A DNA stretch of 64,000 nucleotides from Kitasatospora xanthocidica (GTDB lineage: Bacteria > Actinomycetota > Actinomycetes > Streptomycetales > Streptomycetaceae): the NCBI RefSeq assembly GCF_014656195.1, contig NZ_BNBY01000009.1:1-64000 (forward strand), written 5' to 3'. Below the pieces are notes generated by a model. The model saw only the letters and a list, made by a program, of their open reading frames with translations. It did not search any database and was not told the DNA's origin. Numbering within the stretch: the first letter of the stretch is position 1; the number at the start of each line of letters is the position of its first letter. Below are positions 42,498 through 50,621 of the stretch, piece after piece. The position numbers and the translations under genes were made by a program.

Positions 42498-43781
42498 GTG
42501 CGCACCGAATCCCCCTCCCACCCCGTACGGCAGCGTTCCGTACGGCTTCGGCGGCCGTTCGCCGTCCTGGCCGCCCTGGTCCTGGCGGCGCCCGTCGCGT
42601 TCGCCCACCCGGGCGAGCACGGCCCGGCGCTGCTGCTCGCCCTGACGGCGGCGCTGGCCGCGGTGGTGGCGCTGCTGCCGTGGCCGAGCGGGCGGGTCGC
42701 GCCGGGCGCGGCCGCCGGGCTGGTGGCGGGCGCCTCGCTGCTGCTCGACCTGCTCTACCGGGGGCCGTACCGGCTGCCCGCGTTCTGGCTGCCCTTCGAG
42801 TGGCTGGCGCTGCTCGGGGTGCTGTTCCGGGTGGTCCGGCGGCTGCCCGACCGGTGGGCGGGGGCGGTCGGCGGACTGGTCGGCTCTGCGGCCGTGGTGG
42901 TGCCGCTGCGGTTCGCCCTCCGGACGCCGCAGGGCGGTGCGGCCGGCCCGGTGATCGGTGTGCTGCTCTCCCTGCTGCCGGTGCTCGGGGTGACCGGGGC
43001 GGCGCTCTACCTGCGGGTGCTGGACGCCCGCCGGGAGCGGGCGGTCGAACGGGCCCGCCGGGAGCAGCGGCTCGACGTGGCCCGGGGGCTGCACGACTCC
43101 GTCGCCCACGAGGTCACCGGCATCGTGCTGGAGGCGCAGGCGGGTCAACTCCCGGGCCAGGAGCCGGCGGAGACCGCCGCGCTGCTGCGCCGGCTGGAGG
43201 AGGCCGGGCTGCGGGCGCTGGACTCGATGGACGAGATGGTCGGGGCGCTGCGCGAGCCGCGGGGCGGCGGCCCGGACGGGCGCGGCGGGCCGGACGGGCC
43301 CGGCCGGCGGGAAGGGCACGGCGGTCGGGAAGAGTCGGCCGGGCACGACGTCGGGGCGACCACCCGCCGGTTGGGCCTGGCCGACCTCCCCGAGTTGGTC
43401 GGCCGCTTCGGCGCGACGGGCGGCGGCGGTCTGCGCGCCACCGTCGAGCTGGCCCCCGGCGTCGCCGACCTGCTCCCCGCCGAGGCCCAGGCGACCGTCT
43501 ACGCCGTCGTCCTGGAGGCCCTCACCAACATCCGCCGGCACGCCCCGCAGGCCACCGAGGTCACCGTCCGGGCCGCCCCGGACGGTGACGGCGGGGTCCG
43601 GGTCACCGTCACCGACAACGGCGGCCCCGCCCGCACGCCGCTGCTGGGCCGCCGTCCCGGCTCCGGCGGGACCGGACTGGCCGGCCTCACCGCCCGCACC
43701 GCGGCCCACGGGGGCTCGCTGACGGCGGGCCCGGTCGAGCCCGCGGGCTGGCGGGTCGGCTGCACGCTGCCGGGCGCGTGA
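42498..43781 (+). CDS. NarL-type sensor histidine kinase
   Basis: A 427-residue membrane kinase with four to six N-terminal helices (to about 180), a HisKA_3 dimerisation domain with phospho-acceptor H199 in ARGLHDSVAHEV, a Gly/Arg-rich insertion (about 255-285), and a HATPase domain with VVLEALTNIRRHAP (N box) and VTDNGGPA / GSGGTGLAGLTAR (G boxes). GTG 42498 was chosen because TAGGCT (42485-42490) lies 7 nt before it, making the mRNA leaderless; a GTG at 42468 is the longest start. Its likely partner regulator lies 1.9 kb downstream, beyond an opposing phosphatase gene. Confidence 0.88.
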   Translation: MRTESPSHPVRQRSVRLRRPFAVLAALVLAAPVAFAHPGEHGPALLLALTAALAAVVALLPWPSGRVAPGAAAGLVAGASLLLDLLYRGPYRLPAFWLPFEWLALLGVLFRVVRRLPDRWAGAVGGLVGSAAVVVPLRFALRTPQGGAAGPVIGVLLSLLPVLGVTGAALYLRVLDARRERAVERARREQRLDVARGLHDSVAHEVTGIVLEAQAGQLPGQEPAETAALLRRLEEAGLRALDSMDEMVGALREPRGGGPDGRGGPDGPGRREGHGGREESAGHDVGATTRRLGLADLPELVGRFGATGGGGLRATVELAPGVADLLPAEAQATVYAVVLEALTNIRRHAPQATEVTVRAAPDGDGGVRVTVTDNGGPARTPLLGRRPGSGGTGLAGLTARTAAHGGSLTAGPVEPAGWRVGCTLPGA

Positions 43782-43791
43782 TCGCGAACGC

Positions 43792-43841
43792 CCGCGGTGG
43801 CGCCCGCAGGCGGCGCCGGCAGGGGGCCGGCGCCACCGCGG
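43792..43841. terminator. Bidirectional terminator, kinase / phosphatase genes
   Basis: Perfect 13-bp arms CCGCGGTGGCGCC (43792-43804) and GGCGCCACCGCGG (43829-43841); the 24-nt interior holds a further GGCGCCGGC/GCCGGCGCC-like pairing. It lies between two convergent 3' ends. Confidence 0.75.
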
Positions 43842-43871
43842 CGGGTCGGCCGAGCCGCGAGGGCGGAGCGG

Positions 43872-45476
43872 TCAGCGGCCCCGGCCGCCGCCGCGGGTGC
43901 CGCGCGGGCGGGTCAGGGTGAAGCGGTCGACCGGGACGAGGTCGCCGTACGGGCCGTTGACGGCGTAGTAGGTGACGGCGATGGTGGTCTGCCCGCCGCG
44001 CTGGCCGGGGTCGACGTCGAAGGACGCGAAGCCGTACGGGTTGTCGGCGTCGCGGAAGGCGGACCAGGGAGCGTCCTCGATCACGTACACCGGCGGGCGC
44101 TTGCCGGTGGCCGGGTCGACGGCGCCGACGCCGGTGATGACCCGGGCCTTCGGGGGGTTGAAGAAGAGCTGGTTGGACGGGACCGAAGTCCCGCCGCCGC
44201 CGATCACCATGTGGACGGTGCCCTTGGTGGTGTCGATGGTCTGGGTGCCGGTGGCGACCGGGATCGGGGTGCGGGTGTCGGTGGGCTGCTGGCCGCGGAT
44301 CGGGTGCGAGCGCTCGTAGTGGTGCTCGTGGCCGCAGACGACCAGGTCCACGCCGTACTTGTCGAACAGCGGCACCCAGGCCTCGCGCACGCCGAGGTCG
44401 GCGCCGTTGAACTTGTCGGCGGTGGAGATCACCACCTGGTGCATGCAGACCACGATCCAGTCGATCCCCGGGTCCGCGTCGGCGGCCGCCAACTCCCGCT
44501 CCAGCCAGCGCTGCTGGGCGCCGCCGGAGTAGCCGTGGACGTAGGAGTTGCCGGCGTCCTGGAGGGCGACGTCGTCGTTGTTGAGGCTGATGACGCGCAC
44601 CGAGCCGGCGGTGAACGCGTACCAGAGGCCGTGCAGTTCGTCGTCCGCGCCGGCGTTCGGCAGCTCGAAGTAGGCCTGGTAGGCGCCGTAGCCGATCGGG
44701 CCGTTGCCCTTCTCGTTCTCGTGGTTGCCGGCCGCGGGCATCCAGGGGCGGTGCCGGGCGGAGCGGGTGTTGTTCTCGAACCAGTCGGACCAGGTGCGGA
44801 CCCGGTCGGTGGCGATGTTGGCGTAGCAGAGGTCGCCGTTGAGCAGGTGGAAGAGCGGGGCGATCCGCTCGACCCCGGCGGTGGTGTCGCCGGCGGCGGG
44901 GCTGCCGAGGTTGTCGTTGGCGTAGCCGTTGGCGGTCTTCTTGCCGAGGGTCGGGGTGCCCTGGTCGCCGAAGCTGGTGAAGGTGAACGCGGAGCGGCCG
45001 CGCGGGGCGGTGCGGACGGTGCCCAGTTCGGGGGTGGTGCCGTCGTGGACGGCGGCGTAGACGTAGTCCGTGTCCGGGTGCAGGCCGGTCAGCCGGGCGT
45101 GGTGCACCTGGACCTCGGTGCCGGAGGCGGCATCCCGGTAGGTGCGGGTCGCGGCCTGCGTGGTCCGGCCGAAGCCTCCGTTCGAAGTCCCGTACATCAC
45201 CCGGGGGTTGGCCACGGACCGGGTGGTGTGCCAGGAGACCACCACCTCGCGGGAGGCGTCCGAGCCGAACTGGAGGTGCAGCCCGGCCACCCGTGGGGCA
45301 CCGGAGCGCCCGGGCCGCTGCCACAGCAACGGGGAGGCCGCCGGGGCCGGGGGAGCCGCGGCGGCGGGGGTGGCGGCGAGGCCGGAGAGGGACACGGCGC
45401 CACCGAGGCCGAGGCCGGAGGCGCCGGCCAGGAGCCCGCGCCGGCTGACGGGGGGACGTCCACTGGAAGCGTTCAT
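43872..45476 (-). CDS. Secreted purple acid phosphatase-like metallophosphoesterase
   Basis: A 534-residue Tat-exported enzyme: SRRGLLAGASGLGLGG at residues 11-26 is a twin-arginine signal. A fibronectin-like N-terminal domain (about 60-160) precedes the metallophosphoesterase core: FTSFGDQGT, LLNGDLCYAN, PAAGNHENEKG, VVCMHQ and GHEHHYERSHPI give the five di-metal blocks. It should release phosphate from organic esters outside the cell. ATG 45476. It lies between a sensor kinase and a response regulator, both reading the other way, which suggests this signalling pair may control it. No PHO box was confirmed. Confidence 0.9.
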   Translation of the reverse strand: MNASSGRPPVSRRGLLAGASGLGLGGAVSLSGLAATPAAAAPPAPAASPLLWQRPGRSGAPRVAGLHLQFGSDASREVVVSWHTTRSVANPRVMYGTSNGGFGRTTQAATRTYRDAASGTEVQVHHARLTGLHPDTDYVYAAVHDGTTPELGTVRTAPRGRSAFTFTSFGDQGTPTLGKKTANGYANDNLGSPAAGDTTAGVERIAPLFHLLNGDLCYANIATDRVRTWSDWFENNTRSARHRPWMPAAGNHENEKGNGPIGYGAYQAYFELPNAGADDELHGLWYAFTAGSVRVISLNNDDVALQDAGNSYVHGYSGGAQQRWLERELAAADADPGIDWIVVCMHQVVISTADKFNGADLGVREAWVPLFDKYGVDLVVCGHEHHYERSHPIRGQQPTDTRTPIPVATGTQTIDTTKGTVHMVIGGGGTSVPSNQLFFNPPKARVITGVGAVDPATGKRPPVYVIEDAPWSAFRDADNPYGFASFDVDPGQRGGQTTIAVTYYAVNGPYGDLVPVDRFTLTRPRGTRGGGRGR

Positions 45477-45633
45477 GGCCGTCAGCTCACCGTACGGAGG
45501 TGAACCGCGCCGGGGCCGTCGCGTGAACTTTCCGGCCGGTCGCGGGGTGAGCCTTCCCGCCGGTCGCCGCGGGAACGTTCCGTCCGTCACCGCGGGAGCG
45601 TCCCGTCGGCCGGTGCGTGGCAGACTGCTGGAC

Positions 45634-46323
45634 GTGACGAGTGCGAACGGTGGGTCCCCGCGGGTGATCCGCACCCTGATCGCGGACGACCAGGAGGCCG
45701 TGCGGCGCGGCGTGCGGCGGATCCTGGAGGCGCAGCCGGACATCGAGGTGGTGGGGGAGGCCGCGGACGGGGCGGCCGCGCTGGAGCTGGCGGGCCGACT
45801 GCGGCCGGACGTCGCGCTGGTGGACATCCGGATGCCGAGGGTGGACGGGCTGGAGGTGACCCGGCGGCTGGCCGGGCCGGGCGTGGCCGAGCCGGTACGG
45901 GTGGTGGTGCTGACCACCTTCGACCTGGACGAGTACGTCTACCCGGCGCTGCGGCACGGGGCTTCGGGGTTCCTGCTGAAGCGTTCCGGCCCGTCCCTGC
46001 TGGCCGAGGCGGTGCGGGCGGCGGCGGACGGGGAGAGCCTGATCAGCCCGTCGGTCACCGTCCGGCTGCTGCGGCACGTGACGGCGCCGCGTCGGCCGGA
46101 GCGTCGGGGGCCCGTGGCGGCGGTGCCGCTGACCGAGCGGGAGGTGGAGATCGCCGGCCATGTCGCGGAGGGCCGTACCAACGCGGACATCGCCGCCGAG
46201 CTGTTCATCTCGCCGGGGACGGTGAAGACCCACGTCGCCAGCATCCAGCGCAAGCTCGGGGTGGCGAACCGGGTCGGGATCGCCGTGCACGCCTGGGAGA
46301 TGGGCTACGCCGGGTCGGTCTAG
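45634..46323 (+). CDS. NarL/FixJ-family response regulator
   Basis: A 229-residue regulator: receiver domain with acidic pocket ADDQ, phospho-acceptor D64 in ALVDIRMPRVDG, T of VVVLTTFDLDEY and K of FLLKRS; then a LuxR-type helix-turn-helix (PLTEREVEIAGHVAEGRTNADIAAELFISPGTVKTHVASIQRKLG). GTG 45634 lies 7 nt after CAGACT (45621-45626), suggesting a leaderless transcript. The probable kinase is encoded at 42498, separated by the phosphatase gene. A terminator follows at 46368. Confidence 0.92.
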   Translation: MTSANGGSPRVIRTLIADDQEAVRRGVRRILEAQPDIEVVGEAADGAAALELAGRLRPDVALVDIRMPRVDGLEVTRRLAGPGVAEPVRVVVLTTFDLDEYVYPALRHGASGFLLKRSGPSLLAEAVRAAADGESLISPSVTVRLLRHVTAPRRPERRGPVAAVPLTEREVEIAGHVAEGRTNADIAAELFISPGTVKTHVASIQRKLGVANRVGIAVHAWEMGYAGSV

Positions 46324-46367
46324 CGCTGCTCCGTAGGGGCCGGTCGCGCGGCCGCGGACGTGGAGAG

Positions 46368-46404
46368 CGCGCCCACGGAGACGAGGGGATGCTCCGTGGA
46401 CGCG
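46368..46404 (+). terminator. Terminator after the response regulator gene
   Basis: 13-bp stem with one mismatch, CGCGCCCACGGAG (46368-46380) and CTCCGTGGACGCG (46392-46404), 11-nt loop, 45 nt past the stop codon. Confidence 0.72.
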
Positions 46405-46656
46405 CGGCGGAACCTGCGAGGCGGGGGTGGCCTCCGGACGTCACGTCCTCCGGCCGAAAGTTCGATCGTCGACCGAGGTAGAAATGCCAGCGGCAGACCC
46501 TGATCCGTCTCGATCTGTCGCCACTGCCTCCTGCGGTCGAACTCCTTCAGCTACCTCGCAGGTCCACCTCCCATCATGCGCCTCCCACGCCGCGTGCACC
46601 AGGGGCGAACAGCATGAATTCGGGCAATTTTCGCAAATCCGTGGCAACCGGTCGGC
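46405..46656. other. Lower-GC intergenic stretch, possible gene remnant
   Basis: Noticeably less GC-rich than the surroundings between about 46440 and 46650. It includes the short palindrome GGACGT-C-ACGTCC (46436-46448). On the minus strand a phrase reading LKEFDRRRQWRQIETDQGLP (about 46550-46490) looks protein-like but is closed by a stop just upstream, so it may be a decayed gene or transferred fragment. A 68-codon minus-strand frame (46441-46647) lacks a good start. No intact gene is supported. Confidence 0.35.
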
Positions 46657-48399
46657 TCAGGGCGAGGGCCATCCGTCCACGAAGCTCAGCGTCCGGTGGT
46701 ACGGCCCCTGCGGACCGGTGCTGCGGTAGTCCTCCGTGCTGCTGCCGGTGCGCACGGTGCGGTCGCCGTCGTGGCGCCGGGCGGTCGGGCGCAGGGTGTG
46801 GTCGACGGTGGAGCGCTCGGTGACGTGGCCGCCGGTCGCCGCGGTGGTCTCGCGGTGGTAGCCGAGGTCCATGGCGGTGGTCTGGTCGGTGTTTCCGGCC
46901 GCGTCGTGGCTCACCTTGTAGGTGACGTCCAGGGGTTCGCCCTCGTGGACGGTGGTGGTGCGGTGCGGCCCGCCGCCCCAGGTCGAGGTGGTGCGGGTGA
47001 GGTCGGTGGCGTTGTGCAGTGCCACGTCGTTGCCGCTGTCGCGCAGTTGCTGCCCGGAGCGGAACGAGAGGTCGTCGCGGACCTCGGTGGTGATCCGGCC
47101 GTGCGAGGTCTGCACCCAGCCCCGGGCGAGGTCGTGCCGGGCGGCGGTGACGGTCCAGTCCCCGCTGCCGCCGCCGTGGTCGGCGAGCGCGGTGCCGACG
47201 GCGGCCTCGGGGGCGACCCGGCGGTCGGTGAGCTGTCCGGTGGTGCGGGCGGCGCCGTGGTCGACCTCGGCGAAGAGGTTGACCTGGCCGGTCCACACGT
47301 CGTTGCTCTGCGCCTCGGCCGCGTTCACCGTGACGCCGACGGTGTGCGGGCGGCCGTCGAGCAGCAGGCCGACGTACGGGGTGAGGTCGAGCCGGTAGGC
47401 GGGCAGGTCGAAGGCGAAGACGCCGGGGACGGGCCGCCACAGCAGCGGGTCCCAGCCGCCGGTGTAGATCACCGGGTACGGCCAGACCGCGCCGGCCACC
47501 GTGCCGTCGACGGTGAGCCGCAGCTCGCGGAACGGGCCCTTGCCGCAGAGGCCGAGGCCCGGGTTGGCGGCGACGAAGGCGTCCGGCGCGGAGGCGTACG
47601 CGAACTCCTCGCAGGCGCCGCCGCCCCGGGTGTAGACCTCGGCGGTGAGGCGTTCGAGGTTCTGCGGGAAGGTGAGGTCGCGCCCGGCGGAGGGGGCGGC
47701 TCCGGTGAGCGCGAACGGCCCGGTGGTGAGCAGCCGGTCGGCGCCGCGGGCGGCCGGCCAGCGGGCGTCCGCGGTGTAGAAGGTCAGGCTGGCGGTGATG
47801 GTGAAGACACCGGTGTAGGTGGCATCGGTGACGTTGGCGAGGTCGAAGGAGAACTCCTGCGGACCGGCCGCGAGGAGCGGGGCGTAGCGGGTGACGTCGT
47901 GCTCGACGTTCCACTCGATGCCGTCCTTGGACGGCTCCGGAGTGGAGGAGAGCAGCACCTGGACGCCGCCGACGCGGACGCTGAAGATCCGGTCGAACTG
48001 CCGCCCGGCGACCTGCCCGTGGAGGTCCAGCACCACCGCGGACCAGGGGCCGGCGCAGTCGGCGGGCGGGGTGAGGGTGGCGGTGTACGGGGTGTCGGGC
48101 GGGTTGCCGTAGCCGTCGCGGAACTCGCGTCGGTGCATCGCCTCGACGGTGCAGGAGCGGGTGTCCGGGCGGGTCAGGGGCTTGGTGGCGGTGACCGGGT
48201 CGTGGTAGTCGGTGCCGAAGTCGGCGTGGGCGGGGCCGGCGGCGGTGATGGTGCCGGCCAGGGTGAGGACGGCGGCACCGAGTAATCCGGCGGCGCGGCG
48301 GAGCAGCGGGCGCAGGGCCAAGGCGGGTCCCGGGGTCGGGCGGCCCGTGGCGCTGCCGCGGGCCGGAGGGATGATCCGGCATCCTTCCGGCGGTGGCAT
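46657..48399 (-). CDS. Secreted PNGase A-like peptide:N-glycanase family protein
   Basis: A protein of up to 580 residues matching peptide-N4-(N-acetyl-beta-glucosaminyl)asparagine amidase A. Diagnostic stretches: IFSVRVGGVQVLLSSTPEPS, GIEWNVEHDVTRYAPLL, WTGQVNLFAEVDHG and YPVIYTGGWDPLLWRPV. Such enzymes cut N-glycans from glycopeptides, though bacterial members are barely studied. A signal peptide ends near AGPAHA|DFG (about residue 59). The start is uncertain: ATG 48399 lacks a ribosome-binding site and TTGACG just upstream looks like a -35 box, so a later TTG near 48321 is possible. A LysR gene is upstream on the same strand. Confidence 0.8.
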   Translation of the reverse strand: MPPPEGCRIIPPARGSATGRPTPGPALALRPLLRRAAGLLGAAVLTLAGTITAAGPAHADFGTDYHDPVTATKPLTRPDTRSCTVEAMHRREFRDGYGNPPDTPYTATLTPPADCAGPWSAVVLDLHGQVAGRQFDRIFSVRVGGVQVLLSSTPEPSKDGIEWNVEHDVTRYAPLLAAGPQEFSFDLANVTDATYTGVFTITASLTFYTADARWPAARGADRLLTTGPFALTGAAPSAGRDLTFPQNLERLTAEVYTRGGGACEEFAYASAPDAFVAANPGLGLCGKGPFRELRLTVDGTVAGAVWPYPVIYTGGWDPLLWRPVPGVFAFDLPAYRLDLTPYVGLLLDGRPHTVGVTVNAAEAQSNDVWTGQVNLFAEVDHGAARTTGQLTDRRVAPEAAVGTALADHGGGSGDWTVTAARHDLARGWVQTSHGRITTEVRDDLSFRSGQQLRDSGNDVALHNATDLTRTTSTWGGGPHRTTTVHEGEPLDVTYKVSHDAAGNTDQTTAMDLGYHRETTAATGGHVTERSTVDHTLRPTARRHDGDRTVRTGSSTEDYRSTGPQGPYHRTLSFVDGWPSP

Positions 48400-48512
48400 G
48401 CCAGCGTCAAGGGTGGTCGTCGGGGTGGGGCGGGTGCGGTGGGCCTCGGGGTGTGGTGGGCCTTCGGTGCGGGGCGAGGGGTGCGGCGGCCCGGGGCGAG
48501 GGGTGCCTTCCG

Positions 48513-49415
48513 CTACGCCTCCTCCAGCGCGGCCGCCTCCTGCCGGATGAGGTCGCGCAGGCCGGCCAGCCGGGGCCGGCGGTCGTCCAGCCGCCACTGC
48601 ATCTCCAGCGGCAGGGTGGCCCGCCCCTCCAGCCGTACGGTGGCCACGTCCTCGGTGAGGTGGCCGGTCATCGAGCCGGGTACCAGCGAGAAGGCGCGGT
48701 TGCGGGCGAGCAGGTAGAGCCGGGAGCCGACGATCCGCGGCGGGCTGACCAGCACCGGCGGGTCGACGCCGTGGTCCCCGCACAGCCCGAGCACGTGGTC
48801 GTAGTAGCGGGGGTGCTGCTCGCGCGGCCACAACAGCAGTGGCAGGTCGCGCAGTTCGGCCAGTCGCAGGCTGGTCCGGCCGGCCAGCGGGTGGTCGCGG
48901 CCGAGGGCGACGAGCACCGGCTCGTCGGCGATCCGCTCCAGCCGGTAGCCGTTCACCTCGTCCAGGAAGCGGCCGAGCCCGATGTCGGCGAGTTCGCCGG
49001 CCAGGGTGGTGGAGACCTGGCCGGTGTCGACGGCGAGTTCGGCGGTGTCGAGCGCGGGCAGCTCCTGCTCGGCCCGGCTGACCACGGCGGGCAGCAGCCG
49101 GTTCACCACGCTCGGCGAGGCGACGATCCGGGCGGTGCCGAGCCGGGACTCCTCGTGCAGCCGGACGCGGACGAGCAGGGTCTCGGCCTGGCCGAGCAGC
49201 CGGGCGCTCTCGGTGGCCATCACCTCGCCCGCCTCGGTGAGCGCGACGGAGCGGCGGCTGCGGTCGAACAGCTCGACGCCGACGGTCCGCTCCAGCCGGG
49301 CGACCTCCTGACTGACCGTCGGCTGCGAGATGTGCAGCCGTTCGGCGGCCCGGCCGAAGTGCAGCGTCTCGGCGACGGTGAGGAAGACCTCCAGCTGACG
49401 CAAGGTGAAACCCAT
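48513..49415 (-). CDS. LysR-family transcriptional regulator
   Basis: A 300-residue LysR regulator: winged helix at residues 1-60 (FTLRQLEVFLTVAETLHFGRAAERLHISQPTVSQEVARLERTVGVELFDR) and a periplasmic-binding-like effector domain (ARIVASPSVVNRLLPAVV ...). Start ATG 49415 (MGFTLRQ) matches the family start, excluding a 35-codon extension. It is divergent from psuG with 159 bp between, where repeats and an ATAGG-N6-CCTAT dyad occur, so pseudouridine catabolism is its likely target. Control of the downstream PNGase A-like gene is possible but less likely. Confidence 0.92.
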   Translation of the reverse strand: MGFTLRQLEVFLTVAETLHFGRAAERLHISQPTVSQEVARLERTVGVELFDRSRRSVALTEAGEVMATESARLLGQAETLLVRVRLHEESRLGTARIVASPSVVNRLLPAVVSRAEQELPALDTAELAVDTGQVSTTLAGELADIGLGRFLDEVNGYRLERIADEPVLVALGRDHPLAGRTSLRLAELRDLPLLLWPREQHPRYYDHVLGLCGDHGVDPPVLVSPPRIVGSRLYLLARNRAFSLVPGSMTGHLTEDVATVRLEGRATLPLEMQWRLDDRRPRLAGLRDLIRQEAAALEEA

Positions 49416-49428
49416 GGCCGTCAGGGTA

Positions 49429-49475
49429 GACGAAGCAGGGACGAATGGTGGACGAACCAATAGGTGTCGGCCTAT
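49429..49475. promoter_or_regulatory. Phased GACGAA repeats and dyad between lysR and psuG
   Basis: GACGAA occurs at 49429, 49440 and 49451, exactly 11 bp apart, so all three face the same side of the helix. Next to them ATAGG (49460-49464) and CCTAT (49471-49475) form a dyad with a 6-bp spacer, resembling a LysR half-site pair. Together they occupy the middle of the divergent promoter region and are probably the LysR recognition and activation sites. Confidence 0.6.
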
Positions 49476-49574
49476 CACAAACCCCAGGACGCATTCTGGA
49501 TCCCGATGCGAACCCTCCATACGCTGATCAGCACGTTGCCCCGCCGCAGTGGCATCTCACAGAGAGTTCGCGAC

Positions 49575-50618
49575 ATGACCGGACTGCCGCCCAGCACCCC
49601 CGCCGCCTTCTCCGCCGCCTCCGCCCCCGGCTCCTCCGCCGGTCCGGCCGCTCCCGCCGTCCACGTCGCCGAGGAGGTCCTGCGGGCCCTCGCCGACGGC
49701 CGGCCCGTGGTCGCCCTGGAGTCGACCATCTTCACCCACGGCCTGCCGCGCCCGCGCAACCTGGCGGTCGCGCTGGAAGCGGAGCGGCAGCTGCGGGAGG
49801 CGGGCGTCGTCCCGGCGACCATCGGCGTGCACGCCGGGGTCCCGACGGTCGGCCTCACCACCGAGCAGATCACCGAACTCTCCGCCATCGACGGCCTGGA
49901 CAAGGTCAGCCTGCGCGACCTGCCGGTGGTCGCCGCGCTCGGCCGGCACGGCGGCACCACCGTCGCGGCCACCGCCTTCCTGGCCCACCGCGCGGGCATC
50001 CGGGTCTTCTCCACCGGCGGCCTCGGCGGCGTCCACTTCGGCGCCTCCGAGAGCTTCGACGAGTCGGCCGACACGACCACCCTGGCCGCCACCCCGGTCA
50101 CCGTGATCAGCGCCGGCGTGAAGTCGATCCTCGACATCCGGGCCACCCTGGAGCGCTTCGAGACCTTCAACATCCCGGTCATCGGCTACCGCACCCGCAA
50201 GTACCCCGGCTTCTACGTCACCGACTCCGGCCACGAGATCAACTTCAGCGTCGAGTCGCCCGAGGAGGCCGCGAAGGTCATCGACGCCCGCGACCGGCTC
50301 GGCCTGCCGCAGGCCGTCCTGATCGCCAACCCGGTCGACCCGGCCAAGCAGCTGCCGCCGGAGGAGCTGGACGGCATCCTGGCCCGCGCCTGGGCCGAGG
50401 CCGAGCGCCAGGGCATCACCGGCAACGCCGCCACCCCCTTCCTGCTCGACCACATCCAGCGGGACACCGGCGGCCGCAGCCTGGAGGTCAACGTCGAGGT
50501 CTACCGCGGCAACGTCCGGCTCGGGGGCGAGATCGCCATCGCGCTGGCCGCCGCCGCTGCCGCTGCTTCCGCCGGTGGGCCGGCCGGCCGTAACTCCGCC
50601 GCGCAGACCGGGGCCTGA
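49575..50618 (+). CDS. psuG: Pseudouridine-5'-phosphate glycosidase
   Basis: A 347-residue PsuG, which splits pseudouridine 5'-phosphate to uracil and ribose 5-phosphate. Catalytic residues align with E. coli PsuG: E49 in VALESTIFTHGLPRP, K110 in LDKVSLRDLPV, K183 in SAGVKSILDI, and an aspartate in SFDESADTTTL. About 30 Ala/Ser/Pro-rich residues precede the domain. ATG 49575 has only a weak AGAGAG site. The kinase psuK starts 3 bp after the stop. Confidence 0.93.
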   Translation: MTGLPPSTPAAFSAASAPGSSAGPAAPAVHVAEEVLRALADGRPVVALESTIFTHGLPRPRNLAVALEAERQLREAGVVPATIGVHAGVPTVGLTTEQITELSAIDGLDKVSLRDLPVVAALGRHGGTTVAATAFLAHRAGIRVFSTGGLGGVHFGASESFDESADTTTLAATPVTVISAGVKSILDIRATLERFETFNIPVIGYRTRKYPGFYVTDSGHEINFSVESPEEAAKVIDARDRLGLPQAVLIANPVDPAKQLPPEELDGILARAWAEAERQGITGNAATPFLLDHIQRDTGGRSLEVNVEVYRGNVRLGGEIAIALAAAAAAASAGGPAGRNSAAQTGA

Positions 50619-50621
50619 GCC

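Noticed and set aside
46441..46647. 68-codon minus-strand frame starting MPRICENC
   Set aside because: Starts at TTG without a ribosome-binding site and matches nothing known; treated as part of a possible remnant region only.
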